Shown here: piece by piece, positions 55,122 to 63,900 of the stretch
How the letters are laid out: each line of letters begins with the position of its first letter
Numbering within the stretch: the first letter of the stretch is position 1
Assembly (NCBI RefSeq): GCF_017308975.1
Contig: NZ_JADWPD010000039.1
Span: 1-64,000 of the forward strand
Length of the DNA stretch: 64,000 bases
Reading direction: 5' to 3'
Source of the DNA: Amycolatopsis sp. MtRt-6
Lineage (GTDB): Bacteria; Actinomycetota; Actinomycetes; Mycobacteriales; Pseudonocardiaceae
Position numbers and translations under genes: made by a program
Notes under the pieces: model-generated
Told to the model about the DNA's origin: nothing
Database searches by the model: none
What the model saw: only the letters and a program-made list of their open reading frames with translations

Positions 55122-55729
55122 TGTGGGGCGGGCGCGGCGACTTGGACGCCGACGACCCCGGGGAGCGCGCCGGCGATGACCGTCGCCATGTGGCGTTCCG
55201 ATGCGTCGGCGCCTTCGCAGGTCAGCGTGACGCACCCGTCGGCCACCGCGACCTGCCACGGTCGCCGGCTCGCCATCGCCAGGTGGTGCCGGACGTCGCG
55301 CTCGATGACCGAGCCCTCGCGTGCGATCGTCCGCAGCAGGTCTCGGCGGCTGACGACGCCGGCCAGTTTCGTGCCGACCACGATCGGGATCACCCTCAGG
55401 TGCTTGTCGAGCATCAGGCGGCCCAGTACGGCTTCGTGGGCGTCCGGAGCGGCGGTGACGACCTCGGTCGTCATCACCTCGGCGACCGTGGCGGACGGCC
55501 TCGACGGCGGTGGCGGGGGCGCGTCCTGGTGGATCAGAGTTCGCGGGTCGGGCAGGATTCTGCCGCGCAGAAGGTCGGCCTCGGTCACCACGCCCACCAG
55601 GTCGCCGTCCTCGTTCACCACCGGCAGCGTCGTGAAACTGTGCGTCGCCAACAGCCGCACGACTTCCTTCACCGACGTCTCCGGCGTGGTGGTCACCACT
55701 GAGGTCGTCATGAGCTGGTCTGCACGCAT
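55118..55729 (-). CDS. CBS-pair protein with C-terminal BON domain
   Basis: A 203-residue protein. Two CBS motifs (MTTSVVTTTPETSVKEVVRL, TLPVVNEDGDLVGVVTEADL; MTTEVVTAAPDAHEAVLGRL, VIPIVVGTKLAGVVSRRDLL) form a Bateman module that binds adenine nucleotides. A BON domain follows (VRHHLAMASRR, VAVADGCVTLTCEGADASER). The CBS part resembles Hrp1 (Rv2626c) of the DosR regulon, which lacks BON. The ATG at 55729 has GAAAGGA upstream. The upstream gap holds a hairpin after the flavohemoprotein gene. Confidence 0.8.
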   Translation of the reverse strand: MRADQLMTTSVVTTTPETSVKEVVRLLATHSFTTLPVVNEDGDLVGVVTEADLLRGRILPDPRTLIHQDAPPPPPSRPSATVAEVMTTEVVTAAPDAHEAVLGRLMLDKHLRVIPIVVGTKLAGVVSRRDLLRTIAREGSVIERDVRHHLAMASRRPWQVAVADGCVTLTCEGADASERHMATVIAGALPGVVGVQVAAPAPQ

Positions 55730-55767
55730 CACGGTCCTTTCCGCGCTCGGCCTCCCTTGCCCCGTAC

Positions 55768-55783
55768 CCGGCCGCAAGGCCGG
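55768..55783 (-). terminator. Hairpin after the flavohemoprotein gene
   Basis: CCGGCC-GCAA-GGCCGG is a perfect 6-bp stem with a tetraloop, 16 bp downstream of the hmp stop codon on the minus strand. It could attenuate read-through into the CBS-BON gene. Confidence 0.45.
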
Positions 55784-55798
55784 TAAACGAAGCCCCGG

Positions 55799-56986
55799 TC
55801 AGTCCCGGTCGAGCATGCCGGGGCCGAAGACCTCGTAGTGGATGTGCTCGGCGGGCAGGCCGCGGCGGATCAGCCCGGCGCGGACGGCGTGCATGAACGG
55901 GAGCGGGCCGCACAGGTAGGCGGTGGTTCCCGGAGGCAGCGGCAGCGCGTCGACGTCCATGAGCCCGGGCCGCGAGTGCTTGTCGTGGTCGTTCTCGTAC
56001 CAGTGCAGTTCGTCGGCCTCAGCCAGCCCCGTCGCGGTCTGGGCATATTCGCGGCGCAGCGCGTGGTGGGCGGGGGAGCGGTCGGCGTGGGCGAGGACGA
56101 CCCGCCGGGTCGGCTGGGTGCGGGTGAGGTGGTCGAGCATGGCGGCCATCGGGGTGATCCCGATGCCGGCGCTGACGAGCAGCACCGGTCCGTCGCCTGA
56201 GGTGAGGGTCGTCTCGCCCGCGGGTGGGCCGAGCAGGAGGATGTCGTCTTCGGTGACGTGGTCGTGCAGGTGGTTGGAGACCGCGCCGTCCGGTGTGCCG
56301 TCGTGGCCGCGGACCCGGCGGACGGTGATCCGCAGCGAACCGCGTCCGGGGCCCTGGGACAGCGAGTATTGGCGAGGCTGGCGGTGGCCGTCGGGCAGAT
56401 CGACGGCAACCGAGACGTACTGACCGGGGGCGAAGTCCGGCACCGTCCCGCCGTCGTCGGGCACCAGGGTGAACGAGACGGTGTCGACGGCTTCGTCGAG
56501 GCGCTTGGCGACGCGCCAGCGGCGCCAGAGGTCGGCGGGGTCGAGGTCGCCGCGCTGGTAGAGGCGTGCTTCGGCGGCGATCAGGCGGCAGGCGAGCAGC
56601 CAGTAGACCTCGTGCCAGGCGGCGGCGATTTCGGGGGTGACCGCGTCGCCGAGGACGGTGCCGACGGCGGTGAGCAGGTGGTGACCCACGATCGGGTACT
56701 GCTCGGCTCGGATGCCGAGTGACACATGCTTGTGGGCGATCCGCTCGGCGATCGAGTCGAAGGGCGCGGTGTCTTCGGCGAGCAGGTGTTCGGCGAAGCC
56801 GGCCACGGCCGCGGCGAGCGCGAGCTTCTGCCGGCCGTCGGCCTGGTTGCCCTGGTTGAACAGGTCGAGCAGCTCGGGGTGCGCGGCGAACATCGACGAG
56901 TAGAACTCACCGGTGATCTCCACGGCGTGCGCACGAACCACGGGCAGGGTGGCGCGAACCACCGCGGCGGATGCAGGCGAGAGCAA
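55799..56986 (-). CDS. hmp: Flavohemoprotein, nitric oxide dioxygenase
   Basis: A 395-residue protein with an N-terminal globin (LDLFNQGNQADGRQKLALAA; proximal His in HKHVSLGIRAEQYPIVGHHL) and a C-terminal ferredoxin-NADP reductase part (FAPGQYVSVAV, PRQYSLS for FAD; VSAGIGITPMAAML and YLCGPLPFMHAVRAGL for NADH). It converts NO to nitrate. TTG 56986 with GAGGAG 7 nt upstream is the start. Two DosR-like boxes lie about 70-100 bp upstream. NO is made by nitrate respiration, so it fits beside narG. Confidence 0.9.
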   Translation of the reverse strand: MLSPASAAVVRATLPVVRAHAVEITGEFYSSMFAAHPELLDLFNQGNQADGRQKLALAAAVAGFAEHLLAEDTAPFDSIAERIAHKHVSLGIRAEQYPIVGHHLLTAVGTVLGDAVTPEIAAAWHEVYWLLACRLIAAEARLYQRGDLDPADLWRRWRVAKRLDEAVDTVSFTLVPDDGGTVPDFAPGQYVSVAVDLPDGHRQPRQYSLSQGPGRGSLRITVRRVRGHDGTPDGAVSNHLHDHVTEDDILLLGPPAGETTLTSGDGPVLLVSAGIGITPMAAMLDHLTRTQPTRRVVLAHADRSPAHHALRREYAQTATGLAEADELHWYENDHDKHSRPGLMDVDALPLPPGTTAYLCGPLPFMHAVRAGLIRRGLPAEHIHYEVFGPGMLDRD

Positions 56987-57052
56987 GGAATTCTCCTCAG
57001 ATGGGGAACCGGACTCGCTCCCGATCTTGCCGAGACGACGTGCAAGGCCACA

Positions 57053-57088
57053 GGGATCTTCGGGCCCTCAGTCGAGGACCTTGGTCAC
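57053..57088 (-). promoter_or_regulatory. Pair of DosR-like boxes upstream of hmp
   Basis: GGGATCTTCGGGCC (57053) and AGGACCTTGGTCAC (57075) on the plus strand, 22 bp apart. The second reads GTGACCAAGGTCCT on the minus strand, like the box before the third S30AE-like gene. They lie in the short gap between the CoA-transferase stop and hmp. Confidence 0.6.
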
Positions 57089-57110
57089 CAAACGGATTCG
57101 GCCGATCGGA

Positions 57111-58349
57111 TCAACCGCGGAGAGCGAACCCGAGCTCTCGCCCCCGTTCCCGGAGGTCGTCGCGGACGTCCGGGTGGGCGACACGGTCCACGATCTGCTG
57201 GGCCTGCTCGCTCGAGTCGTTGCCCCAGATGGTGGCGGTGCCGTTCTCGCTGACGATGAAGCTGTGCTGAAAGGAGGTGACGGGACCCGCCAGCCGGGGC
57301 ACGACCGTCGACACGTTCGCCTTCGGGTGCCAGGACGGGAGCGCGATGATCGCCCGCCCGCCCGGGGAATGCAGGGCGCCGACCACGAAGTCGGTCTGGC
57401 CGCCGAAGCCCGAGTGGATCGAGCCGCGCACCCGGCTGGCGTTGGCCTGGGCGAACAGGTCGACCTCCAGCGCGCTGTTCACCGAGATGAGGGAGCGCCG
57501 GCGGGCGATCACGGCGGGATCGTTGGTCTTCTCGGTCCGCAGCAGCCGGACCCGCGGGTTGCGGTCGACCCACTTGTACAGCTCGGCGCTGCCGAACACG
57601 AACGACGCCGTGATCGGGACAGCCGGGTCCAGGGCGCCGGCCCGGTCGAGGCCGAGCACGCCGTCGCTGAACATCTCCGACCACACCGCGAGCCCCCGTC
57701 GTCCGGTCACCGCAGCCAGGGTCGCGTCGGGGATGCCGCCGATCCCGAGTTGCAGCGTCGCGCCGTCGGCCACCAGCTCGGCCACCCGCCCGCCGATCGT
57801 GCGCGCCGCGTCGCCCAGTGGCCGCGGCTCGGGTGACCGGAGCGGCTCGTCGGCTTCGATGGCGTAGTCGATCTCGTCCAGCGGTAGCACGCCGTCGCCA
57901 TGGGTGTACGGCATGTTCGGGTTGAGCTGCGCCACCACCAGGCCACCGCGGGAACGGACCGCTTCGATCGCCGCGGGCAGGATGTTGACTTCGGTGCCCA
58001 GCGATACTGTGCCGTTCACCGGCGGGGACGTGTGGATCAGGACGACGTCCGGTGGGAGCGAGTGCTTGAGCAGCTCAGGGGCCAGTGACAGCCGGCACGG
58101 GAAATACCGCAGACCGGCCCTGCCCCGCATTCCCGGACCGACGAAGGGCGTCTCGAGCAGCACACCTTCTCGATCCGGCATGCCCGCCTGCGCGTTCAGG
58201 GCGAACAGCCGGTACTCCGGCAGTGCGGCGTCCAGGACGGCCAGCGCCCGTGCGGGCGTGGCGAAGTTCCCGCTGACGACGACCCTGGGTGCCGGTCCTG
58301 GCACCTCGGCCAGTACCGCGCCCAGCTGCGACTCCGACAGCATCCGCAT
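57111..58349 (-). CDS. Acetyl-CoA hydrolase/CoA-transferase family protein
   Basis: A 412-residue protein of the acetyl-CoA hydrolase/4-hydroxybutyrate CoA-transferase family: VVVSGNFATPARALAVLD, VLIHTSPPVNGTVSLGTEVN, LQLGIGGIPDATLAAV, VWSEMFSDGVLGL (catalytic Glu), HSGFGGQTDFVVGALHSPGG and IVSENGTATIWGND. It moves CoA between short acids such as acetate, succinate or 4-hydroxybutyrate, and can save energy in fermentation. GGAGAG lies before the ATG. DosR-like boxes are about 95-130 bp upstream. It would complement acetyl-CoA production by pyruvate formate-lyase. Confidence 0.8.
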   Translation of the reverse strand: MRMLSESQLGAVLAEVPGPAPRVVVSGNFATPARALAVLDAALPEYRLFALNAQAGMPDREGVLLETPFVGPGMRGRAGLRYFPCRLSLAPELLKHSLPPDVVLIHTSPPVNGTVSLGTEVNILPAAIEAVRSRGGLVVAQLNPNMPYTHGDGVLPLDEIDYAIEADEPLRSPEPRPLGDAARTIGGRVAELVADGATLQLGIGGIPDATLAAVTGRRGLAVWSEMFSDGVLGLDRAGALDPAVPITASFVFGSAELYKWVDRNPRVRLLRTEKTNDPAVIARRRSLISVNSALEVDLFAQANASRVRGSIHSGFGGQTDFVVGALHSPGGRAIIALPSWHPKANVSTVVPRLAGPVTSFQHSFIVSENGTATIWGNDSSEQAQQIVDRVAHPDVRDDLRERGRELGFALRG

Positions 58350-58440
58350 CGGCGGCTCTCCGTTCGTCGTTCCTGCCGATCATGCCCGGACCGTGCGGTC
58401 CAATGGTGATGATCATGGCATCGGCCCGACGTCACCCGCA

Positions 58441-58477
58441 GGGGCCTTTGTCCTTCTCCGGCAAGGACTTTGCGCCC
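58441..58477 (-). promoter_or_regulatory. Pair of DosR-like boxes upstream of the CoA-transferase gene
   Basis: GGGGCCTTTGTCCT (58441) and AGGACTTTGCGCCC (58464) on the plus strand, about 22 bp apart and 90-130 bp from the minus-strand start. The rest of the gap to 58646 shows no convincing gene. Confidence 0.55.
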
Positions 58478-58646
58478 TGCCACACGGCACCGCGGAGGTA
58501 AATCCTGAAGGTCGAGGGATCGTCCCGCAGCCCCGGAAGCCTCCCGAAGCGGGCGCCCTCGCACAGAACGGTGGTGGTGGCCCGGGCCGCGTCCCCCTTC
58601 CCCTGCCGCCCGGCCGCCACCACCGGATCTGCGCCACGGCTGATCA

Positions 58647-60332
58647 TCAACGCGGCGTGGACTGTCCTTCCGTACCGACAACGGTGGCGTCGGGTGTCCG
58701 CGCCCGTCGCACGTGTGACCGGGCGTGGGCGGCGGCTTCGGCGAAGTCGGTGAACAGGTGGTTCTCGTGCCGGAGTTTGCCGAGGGCGCCGGTGGCGGTC
58801 AGCACGTGCTGGTGGTGTGGCCGGATTCCCTTGACCAGCACGGTGATGCCGCGGGCTTCGAGTTCTTCGATCGCTTCGCCGAGTGCTTTCGCGCCGGTGG
58901 CGTCGAGGAGGTGCAGGCGGGACAGGCGCAGGATGACGACGAGGACGTTGTCTGCGGTGCCGGCGATGTCGGTGACTATGCGTTCGGAGGCGCCCCAGAA
59001 CATCGCGCCTTCGAAGCCGAACACCGCGATGTGTTCGTCGCCAGGGGTGGCGGGGCCGGGAAGCGGGTCTTGCCGGGCGTGGGCGGAGCCGGCGAGGTGG
59101 CGCAGGGCGAAGAAGGCGGCGACGAGCAGGCCGATTTCGACGGCGAGGATGAGGTCCGCCGCGACGGTCACCAGCGCGGTCACGGCGAAGGTGGCCGCGC
59201 TGGAGCGGCTCGCCTGAACGACCTCGCGGATCGTGCCGAACGGCACCATCCGCAGGCTGGTGACCATGAGAACGCCCGCCAGCGCGGCCAGCGGGATGCG
59301 GGACACGAGTCCGGTGGCGGCGTAGATCACCGCGAGGATCACCAGCGCGTGCGTGATGGCGGCCAGCCGGGTGCGGGCGCCGGAGCGGGCGTTGACGGCG
59401 GTGCGGGCGATCGCGCCGGTGGCGGGCATGCCGCCGAAGAGGCCGCTGGCGATCGAGGCCAGTCCTTGGCCGACGAGTTCGCGGTCCGGGCGGGTCGGGC
59501 CGACCGGGGGCCCGCTGCGGGTCATCGTCACGGCGACGCGGGCGGAGAGCAGGGATTCGATGGCCGCCAGCGCGGCGACCGCGACGACGGCTCCGGTGAG
59601 GTCGCCTACGGCGCCGAGGCTGAAGGACGGCAGTGCGGGGGTCAGGGTGCTCGGCAGGCCGCCGATCCGCGGCAGGGGGGCGTGGACGAGTTCGGCGATG
59701 ACGGTCGCCGCGGCGACCGCGAGCAGGGACGCCGGGATCCCGCGGTGCAGCATGGGCAGCACGAGCATGAGCACGGCGACCAGCGCCACGGTCGCGATCG
59801 TCCAGCCGGCCGCACCACCGCCGGTCACGGCGTGGGCGACGGCGCCGGCCGCGGCCAGGGCCGGGTTCTTCCCCGGTGGCGCGGTCGTGCTGACGGCCGC
59901 GGGGACCTGCTGCAGGAAGATGATGCAGGCGATCCCCAGCGTGAAGCCTTCGACGACTGGCCAGGGGAGATACCCGACCAGCCGGCCCAGCCGCGCGGCG
60001 CCCGCGACGAGCACGACCAGACCGCCGAGGATCGAGACCAGGGCGACCGAGGAAGCGCCGTGGACCGCGACGATCGGGGCCAGGACCACGGCCATCGCGC
60101 CGGTGGGCCCGGACACCTGGACCGGGGAGCCGCCGAACACCGCGGCGACGATGCCGGCCACAACGGCCGTGACCAGGCCGGCCGCCGGTCCCGCGCCCGA
60201 GCTGACCCCGAACGCCAGTGCCAGCGGCAGGGCCACGACACCGACGGTGACCCCGGCGAGGAGGTCCGCGCGGAGCACGGGCCCGTGGAGGTCGTAATCA
60301 CCCCGGCCGGGCAGCAGGTCGCGGGCGTTCAC
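58647..60332 (-). CDS. SulP-family anion transporter with STAS domain
   Basis: A 561-residue transporter. It has about 11-12 membrane helices (LLAGVTVGVVALPLALAFGV, VQVSGPTGAMAVVLAPIVA, FTLGIACIIFLQQVP, LFGGMPATGAIARTAVNARS) and a cytoplasmic STAS domain (about 430-530: VFGFEGAMFWGASERIV, LSRLHLLDATGAKALGEAIE). SulP proteins carry sulfate, bicarbonate or other anions. The GTG overlaps the ArsR stop (GTGA), so the regulator probably controls it. Bicarbonate or nitrate/nitrite transport would fit the neighbourhood, but the substrate cannot be read from sequence. Confidence 0.85.
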   Translation of the reverse strand: MNARDLLPGRGDYDLHGPVLRADLLAGVTVGVVALPLALAFGVSSGAGPAAGLVTAVVAGIVAAVFGGSPVQVSGPTGAMAVVLAPIVAVHGASSVALVSILGGLVVLVAGAARLGRLVGYLPWPVVEGFTLGIACIIFLQQVPAAVSTTAPPGKNPALAAAGAVAHAVTGGGAAGWTIATVALVAVLMLVLPMLHRGIPASLLAVAAATVIAELVHAPLPRIGGLPSTLTPALPSFSLGAVGDLTGAVVAVAALAAIESLLSARVAVTMTRSGPPVGPTRPDRELVGQGLASIASGLFGGMPATGAIARTAVNARSGARTRLAAITHALVILAVIYAATGLVSRIPLAALAGVLMVTSLRMVPFGTIREVVQASRSSAATFAVTALVTVAADLILAVEIGLLVAAFFALRHLAGSAHARQDPLPGPATPGDEHIAVFGFEGAMFWGASERIVTDIAGTADNVLVVILRLSRLHLLDATGAKALGEAIEELEARGITVLVKGIRPHHQHVLTATGALGKLRHENHLFTDFAEAAAHARSHVRRARTPDATVVGTEGQSTPR

Positions 60333-60739
60333 GCCCGGGCCGCGATCTCGTCGAGCATGGCTTGCGGACTCGCGCCGGGCAACGGTGGCAGCTCGCGCGC
60401 CGCACGCAGCTGCTCCGAACCGGGGCGCAGCCCGGCCATCAGAAAGGCGCGGGCGACCACGAGGAGCTCGGCGACCAGGGGTTCGGCGAGCCAGTACTCG
60501 ACAGCGTTGCCGGTGCGCGACGAGGTGACGACGCGGGAGCGGCGCAGTACCGCGAGGTGCTGGGACAGCTGGGAGGCTTCGCACCCGGTCACTTCGAGCA
60601 GTCGTGTCACCGGCGCGCCCTCTTCGCCGGCGGCGGCCAGCACCTCCAGCACTTGGATCCGCGTCGGGTGTGCGAGGCACTTGAACAGGTCGGCCTTGAT
60701 CCGGTACAGCGGCTCCGTGGTGCGGGATCTTGCGGGCAT
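60329..60739 (-). CDS. ArsR/SmtB-family transcription regulator
   Basis: A 136-residue winged-helix protein (LYRIKADLFKCLAHPTRIQV, VTRLLEVTGCEASQLSQHLA, VLRRSRVVTSSRTGNAVEYW). A Cys next to the first helix (FKCLAHP) and another in the recognition region (TGCEASQ) could serve as redox or metal sensors. AGGAGGTGCTC precedes the ATG. It is the first gene of the unit with the SulP transporter and is divergent from narG, so it may control both. Similar ArsR-SulP pairs respond to sulfur or redox changes. Confidence 0.85.
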   Translation of the reverse strand: MPARSRTTEPLYRIKADLFKCLAHPTRIQVLEVLAAAGEEGAPVTRLLEVTGCEASQLSQHLAVLRRSRVVTSSRTGNAVEYWLAEPLVAELLVVARAFLMAGLRPGSEQLRAARELPPLPGASPQAMLDEIAARA

Positions 60740-60804
60740 GAGCACCTCCTGGGTTGATGATTCTATCAATCCATCAATCCATCGCGGATCGGGGCCGCGC
60801 GCGA

Positions 60805-60818
60805 AGGACGAAAGTCCA
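60805..60818. promoter_or_regulatory. DosR-like box in the arsR-narG intergenic region
   Basis: AGGACGAAAGTCCA matches the DosR core GGGACTWWAGTCCC at 11 of 14 positions and is itself a GGAC/GTCC palindrome. It lies 66 bp upstream of arsR and about 110 bp upstream of narG. No clear partner 22 bp away was seen. Confidence 0.55.
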
Positions 60819-60874
60819 TTCGAGCCGTGACATTCGCCTGGTGATCGATCCGGTGCCTTCATCGAAGCTGGGCA

Positions 60875-60900
60875 GTGTCCGGCGGACACCAGGTGGTGTC
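60875..60900 (+). promoter_or_regulatory. Overlapping inverted repeats upstream of narG
   Basis: GTGTCC-GGC-GGACAC (60875-60889) and GACACC-AGGT-GGTGTC (60885-60900) share a half-site, giving three alternating half-sites in 26 bp. They end 29 bp before the narG start. This is a likely operator, perhaps for the ArsR-type protein or a nitrate/redox regulator; the ligand is unknown. Confidence 0.5.
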
Positions 60901-60929
60901 GCCGTCCCGCCTGAAGGAGCCGCGTCATC

Positions 60930-63900
60930 GTGTTCAGCCATCCGGATCCCGCGGCGCCCGCGAACGACCACGTTCCCGGCCACGGCCCGCTGCTCGGCGT
61001 CCGCCGGTTCCTGACGAAGGAGACGGTCGGCGACCGCGGCCGCACCCTGCACCAGATCGACTCCGGTGCCTGGGAGACCTTCTACCGCGACCGGTGGAGC
61101 TACGACCGGGTCGTGCGCTCGACCCACGGGGTGAACTGCACCGGGTCGTGCTCGTGGAACGTCTTCGTCAAGGACGACCTCATCACCTGGGAACACCAGG
61201 CCACCGACTACCCGACGACCGGCCCGGACAGCCCGGACTACGAGCCGCGCGGCTGCCCACGCGGTGCGTCGTTCTCCTGGTACGAGTACTCGCCGTCGCG
61301 CGTGCGGCACCCGTACGTGCGGGGCTCGCTGCTCACCATGTTCCGGGCGGGTGTGAAGCGGTTCGGCGACCCGGTGGCGGCGTGGGCGGACATCGTCGAG
61401 GACCCGCGCAAGGCCGAGGCCTACAAGGGGCAGCGCGGCCGCGGCGGGTTCGTGCGGGCCACGTTCGACGAGGCGGCCACGATGGTGGCCGCCGCACACG
61501 TGTACACGACCAAGACCTTCGGGCCGGACCGCGTGGTCGGCTTCTCGCCGATCCCCGCGATGTCGATGGCGTCCTTCGCCGCCGGGACCCGGTACCACGC
61601 GCTGCTGGGCGGCACGCTTCTGTCGTTCTACGACTGGTACGCCGATCTGCCGGTCGCCTCGCCGCAGGTGTGGGGCGACCAGACCGACGTCCCCGAAGCC
61701 GGCGACTGGTGGAACTCCACCTACCTGATGATGTGGGGCTCGAACATCCCGGTGACGCGCACCCCGGACGCCCACTTCCTCGCCGAGGCCCGCTACCGCG
61801 GCACCAAGGTCGTCGCGGTCAGCCCCGACTACGCCGACAACGTCAAGTTCGCCGACGACTGGCTGGCCCCGCACTCCGGCACCGACGGTGCGCTGGCGAT
61901 GGCCATGGGCCACGTCGTCCTCACCGAGTTCTTCCGCGACCGGCAGGTGCCCTACTTCACCGACTACGTCCGGTCGTACACCGATCTGCCGTTCCTGGTG
62001 ACGCTGCAGGAGCGTGAGCCGGGCGTGTACGCGACCGACCGGTTCCTGACTGCAGCCGACCTCGGCGACACCGACCCCGGTGCGCAACACAAGACCGTCC
62101 TGCTCGACGACGCGACCGGCGAGCCGCACGTGCCCCACGGCTCGCTCGGCTTCCGCTACGGCGCGGAGGCCGAGGGGCAGTGGAACCTCGACCTCGGTGA
62201 CGTCGTGCCGGCCCTGGGTGTGCTCGACCACGCCACCGAACAGGTCGCCGTGGACCTCGCCCGGTTCGACATCGGAGAGACCGAGGGCGGCGCCACCATG
62301 CGCCGCGGTGTCCCGGTCGTGCGCGTCGGCGAGCACCTGGTCACCGGGGTGTTCGACCTGGTCATGGCGCAGTACGGCGTCCGTCGCGGCGAGCAGCCGG
62401 GCGAGTGGCCAACCGGGTACGACGACGCCGGAGCGCCGCACACGCCCGCGTGGCAGGAGCGGATCACCGGCGTCCCGGCCGTGATGGCGACCAAGATCGG
62501 ACGCGAGCTGGCCCGCAACGCCGAGCGCAGCCGCGGCCGCACCCTGATCGCCCTGGGCGCGGGCGCGAACCAGTGGTTCCACTCCGACATGACCTACCGC
62601 GCCCTGATCGCGCTGGTGACCCTGACCGGCTGCCAGGGCGTCAACGGCGGCGGCTGGGCGCACTACGTCGGCCAGGAGAAGGCCCGGCCGGTCACCGGGC
62701 AGCAGCACCTGAGCTTCGCCTTCGACTGGCAGCGCCCGATGCGCCACCAGGCGAGCACGCCGTTCTGGTACCTGCACACCGACCAGTGGCGCTACGAAAA
62801 GGTCCCAGCCGACGAGCTGGCATCCCCGCTCGGGCAGGGCCGGTTGGCCGGGATGAGCTTCGCCGACACCGTCGCGGCCGCGCAGCGGATGGGCTGGTCG
62901 CCGGGCCACCCGGCGTTCGACCGCAACCCCCTCGACCTGACCGACGAAGCCGCGGCCGCCGGCGTGAGCGTGGGCGAGCACATCGTCGGCGAACTGAAGG
63001 CGGGCCGGCTGCACGCCGTGGCCGACGACCCGGACAACCCGGCGAACTTCCCACGCTGCCTGACCCTGTGGCGGGCCAACCTGCTCGGCTCGTCCGGCAA
63101 GGGCAACGAGTTCTTCATGAAGCACCTGCTCGGCGTCGACTCGCTGGCCTCGGCCGAAGAATGCGGGCCGGGCGAGCGCCCGCGGGACGTGGCGTGGCGC
63201 GAGGAAGCACCCACCGGCAAGCTCGACCTGCTGACCACGCTCGACTTCCGGATGACCAACACCGGCCTGCACTCCGACATCGTGCTGCCCGCGGCCACCT
63301 GGTACGAGAAGCACGACATCTCGACCACCGACATGCACCCGTTCGTGCACTCGTTCTCCCCGGCGGTCGCCCCGCCCGCCGAGGTGCGCACCGACTACGA
63401 CGCCTTCCTCGCGATCGCCGACAAGGTCAGCGAGCTGGCGGTCACGCACCTCGGCAAGCGCCGCGACGTGCTGGCCGCGCCGCTGCAGCACGACACCCCC
63501 GACGAACTCGCGACACCGTCGGGCCGCGTGCGCGACTGGCGCCACGGCGAGTGCGATCCCATCCCGGGCGTGACGATGCCGAAACTGGTCGAGGTCGAGC
63601 GCGACTACACCCTCATCGGCGCCAAGATGCGCGCGGTCGGCCCGCTGCTGGACAAGCTCGGCACGACGACCAAGGGCATCACAATCGACGTCACCCCGGA
63701 GCTGGAGTACCTGCGCCACCAGAACGGGGTCGTGGCCGATGGCCCCTTCGCGGGCCGGCCGTCACTGTCCACAGCGGACCGGATGTGCGAGGCGATCCTC
63801 GCCCTGTCCGGCACGACCAACGGCCGCGTGGCGCACGAAGGCTTTCTGCAGCTGGAAAAGCGGACCGGGCAGCCGTTCACCGACCTCGTCGAAGGCCACG

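Noticed and set aside
58432..58650. Minus-strand open frame of 72 codons between SulP and the CoA-transferase gene
   Set aside because: It covers the DosR-like boxes and lacks a ribosome site and codon bias; more likely promoter DNA.
58725..60830. Long plus-strand open frame of about 700 codons opposite the SulP and ArsR genes
   Set aside because: It is the antisense of well-supported genes, very Gly/Asp/Gln/Arg-rich, with no family motifs; a product of high GC.
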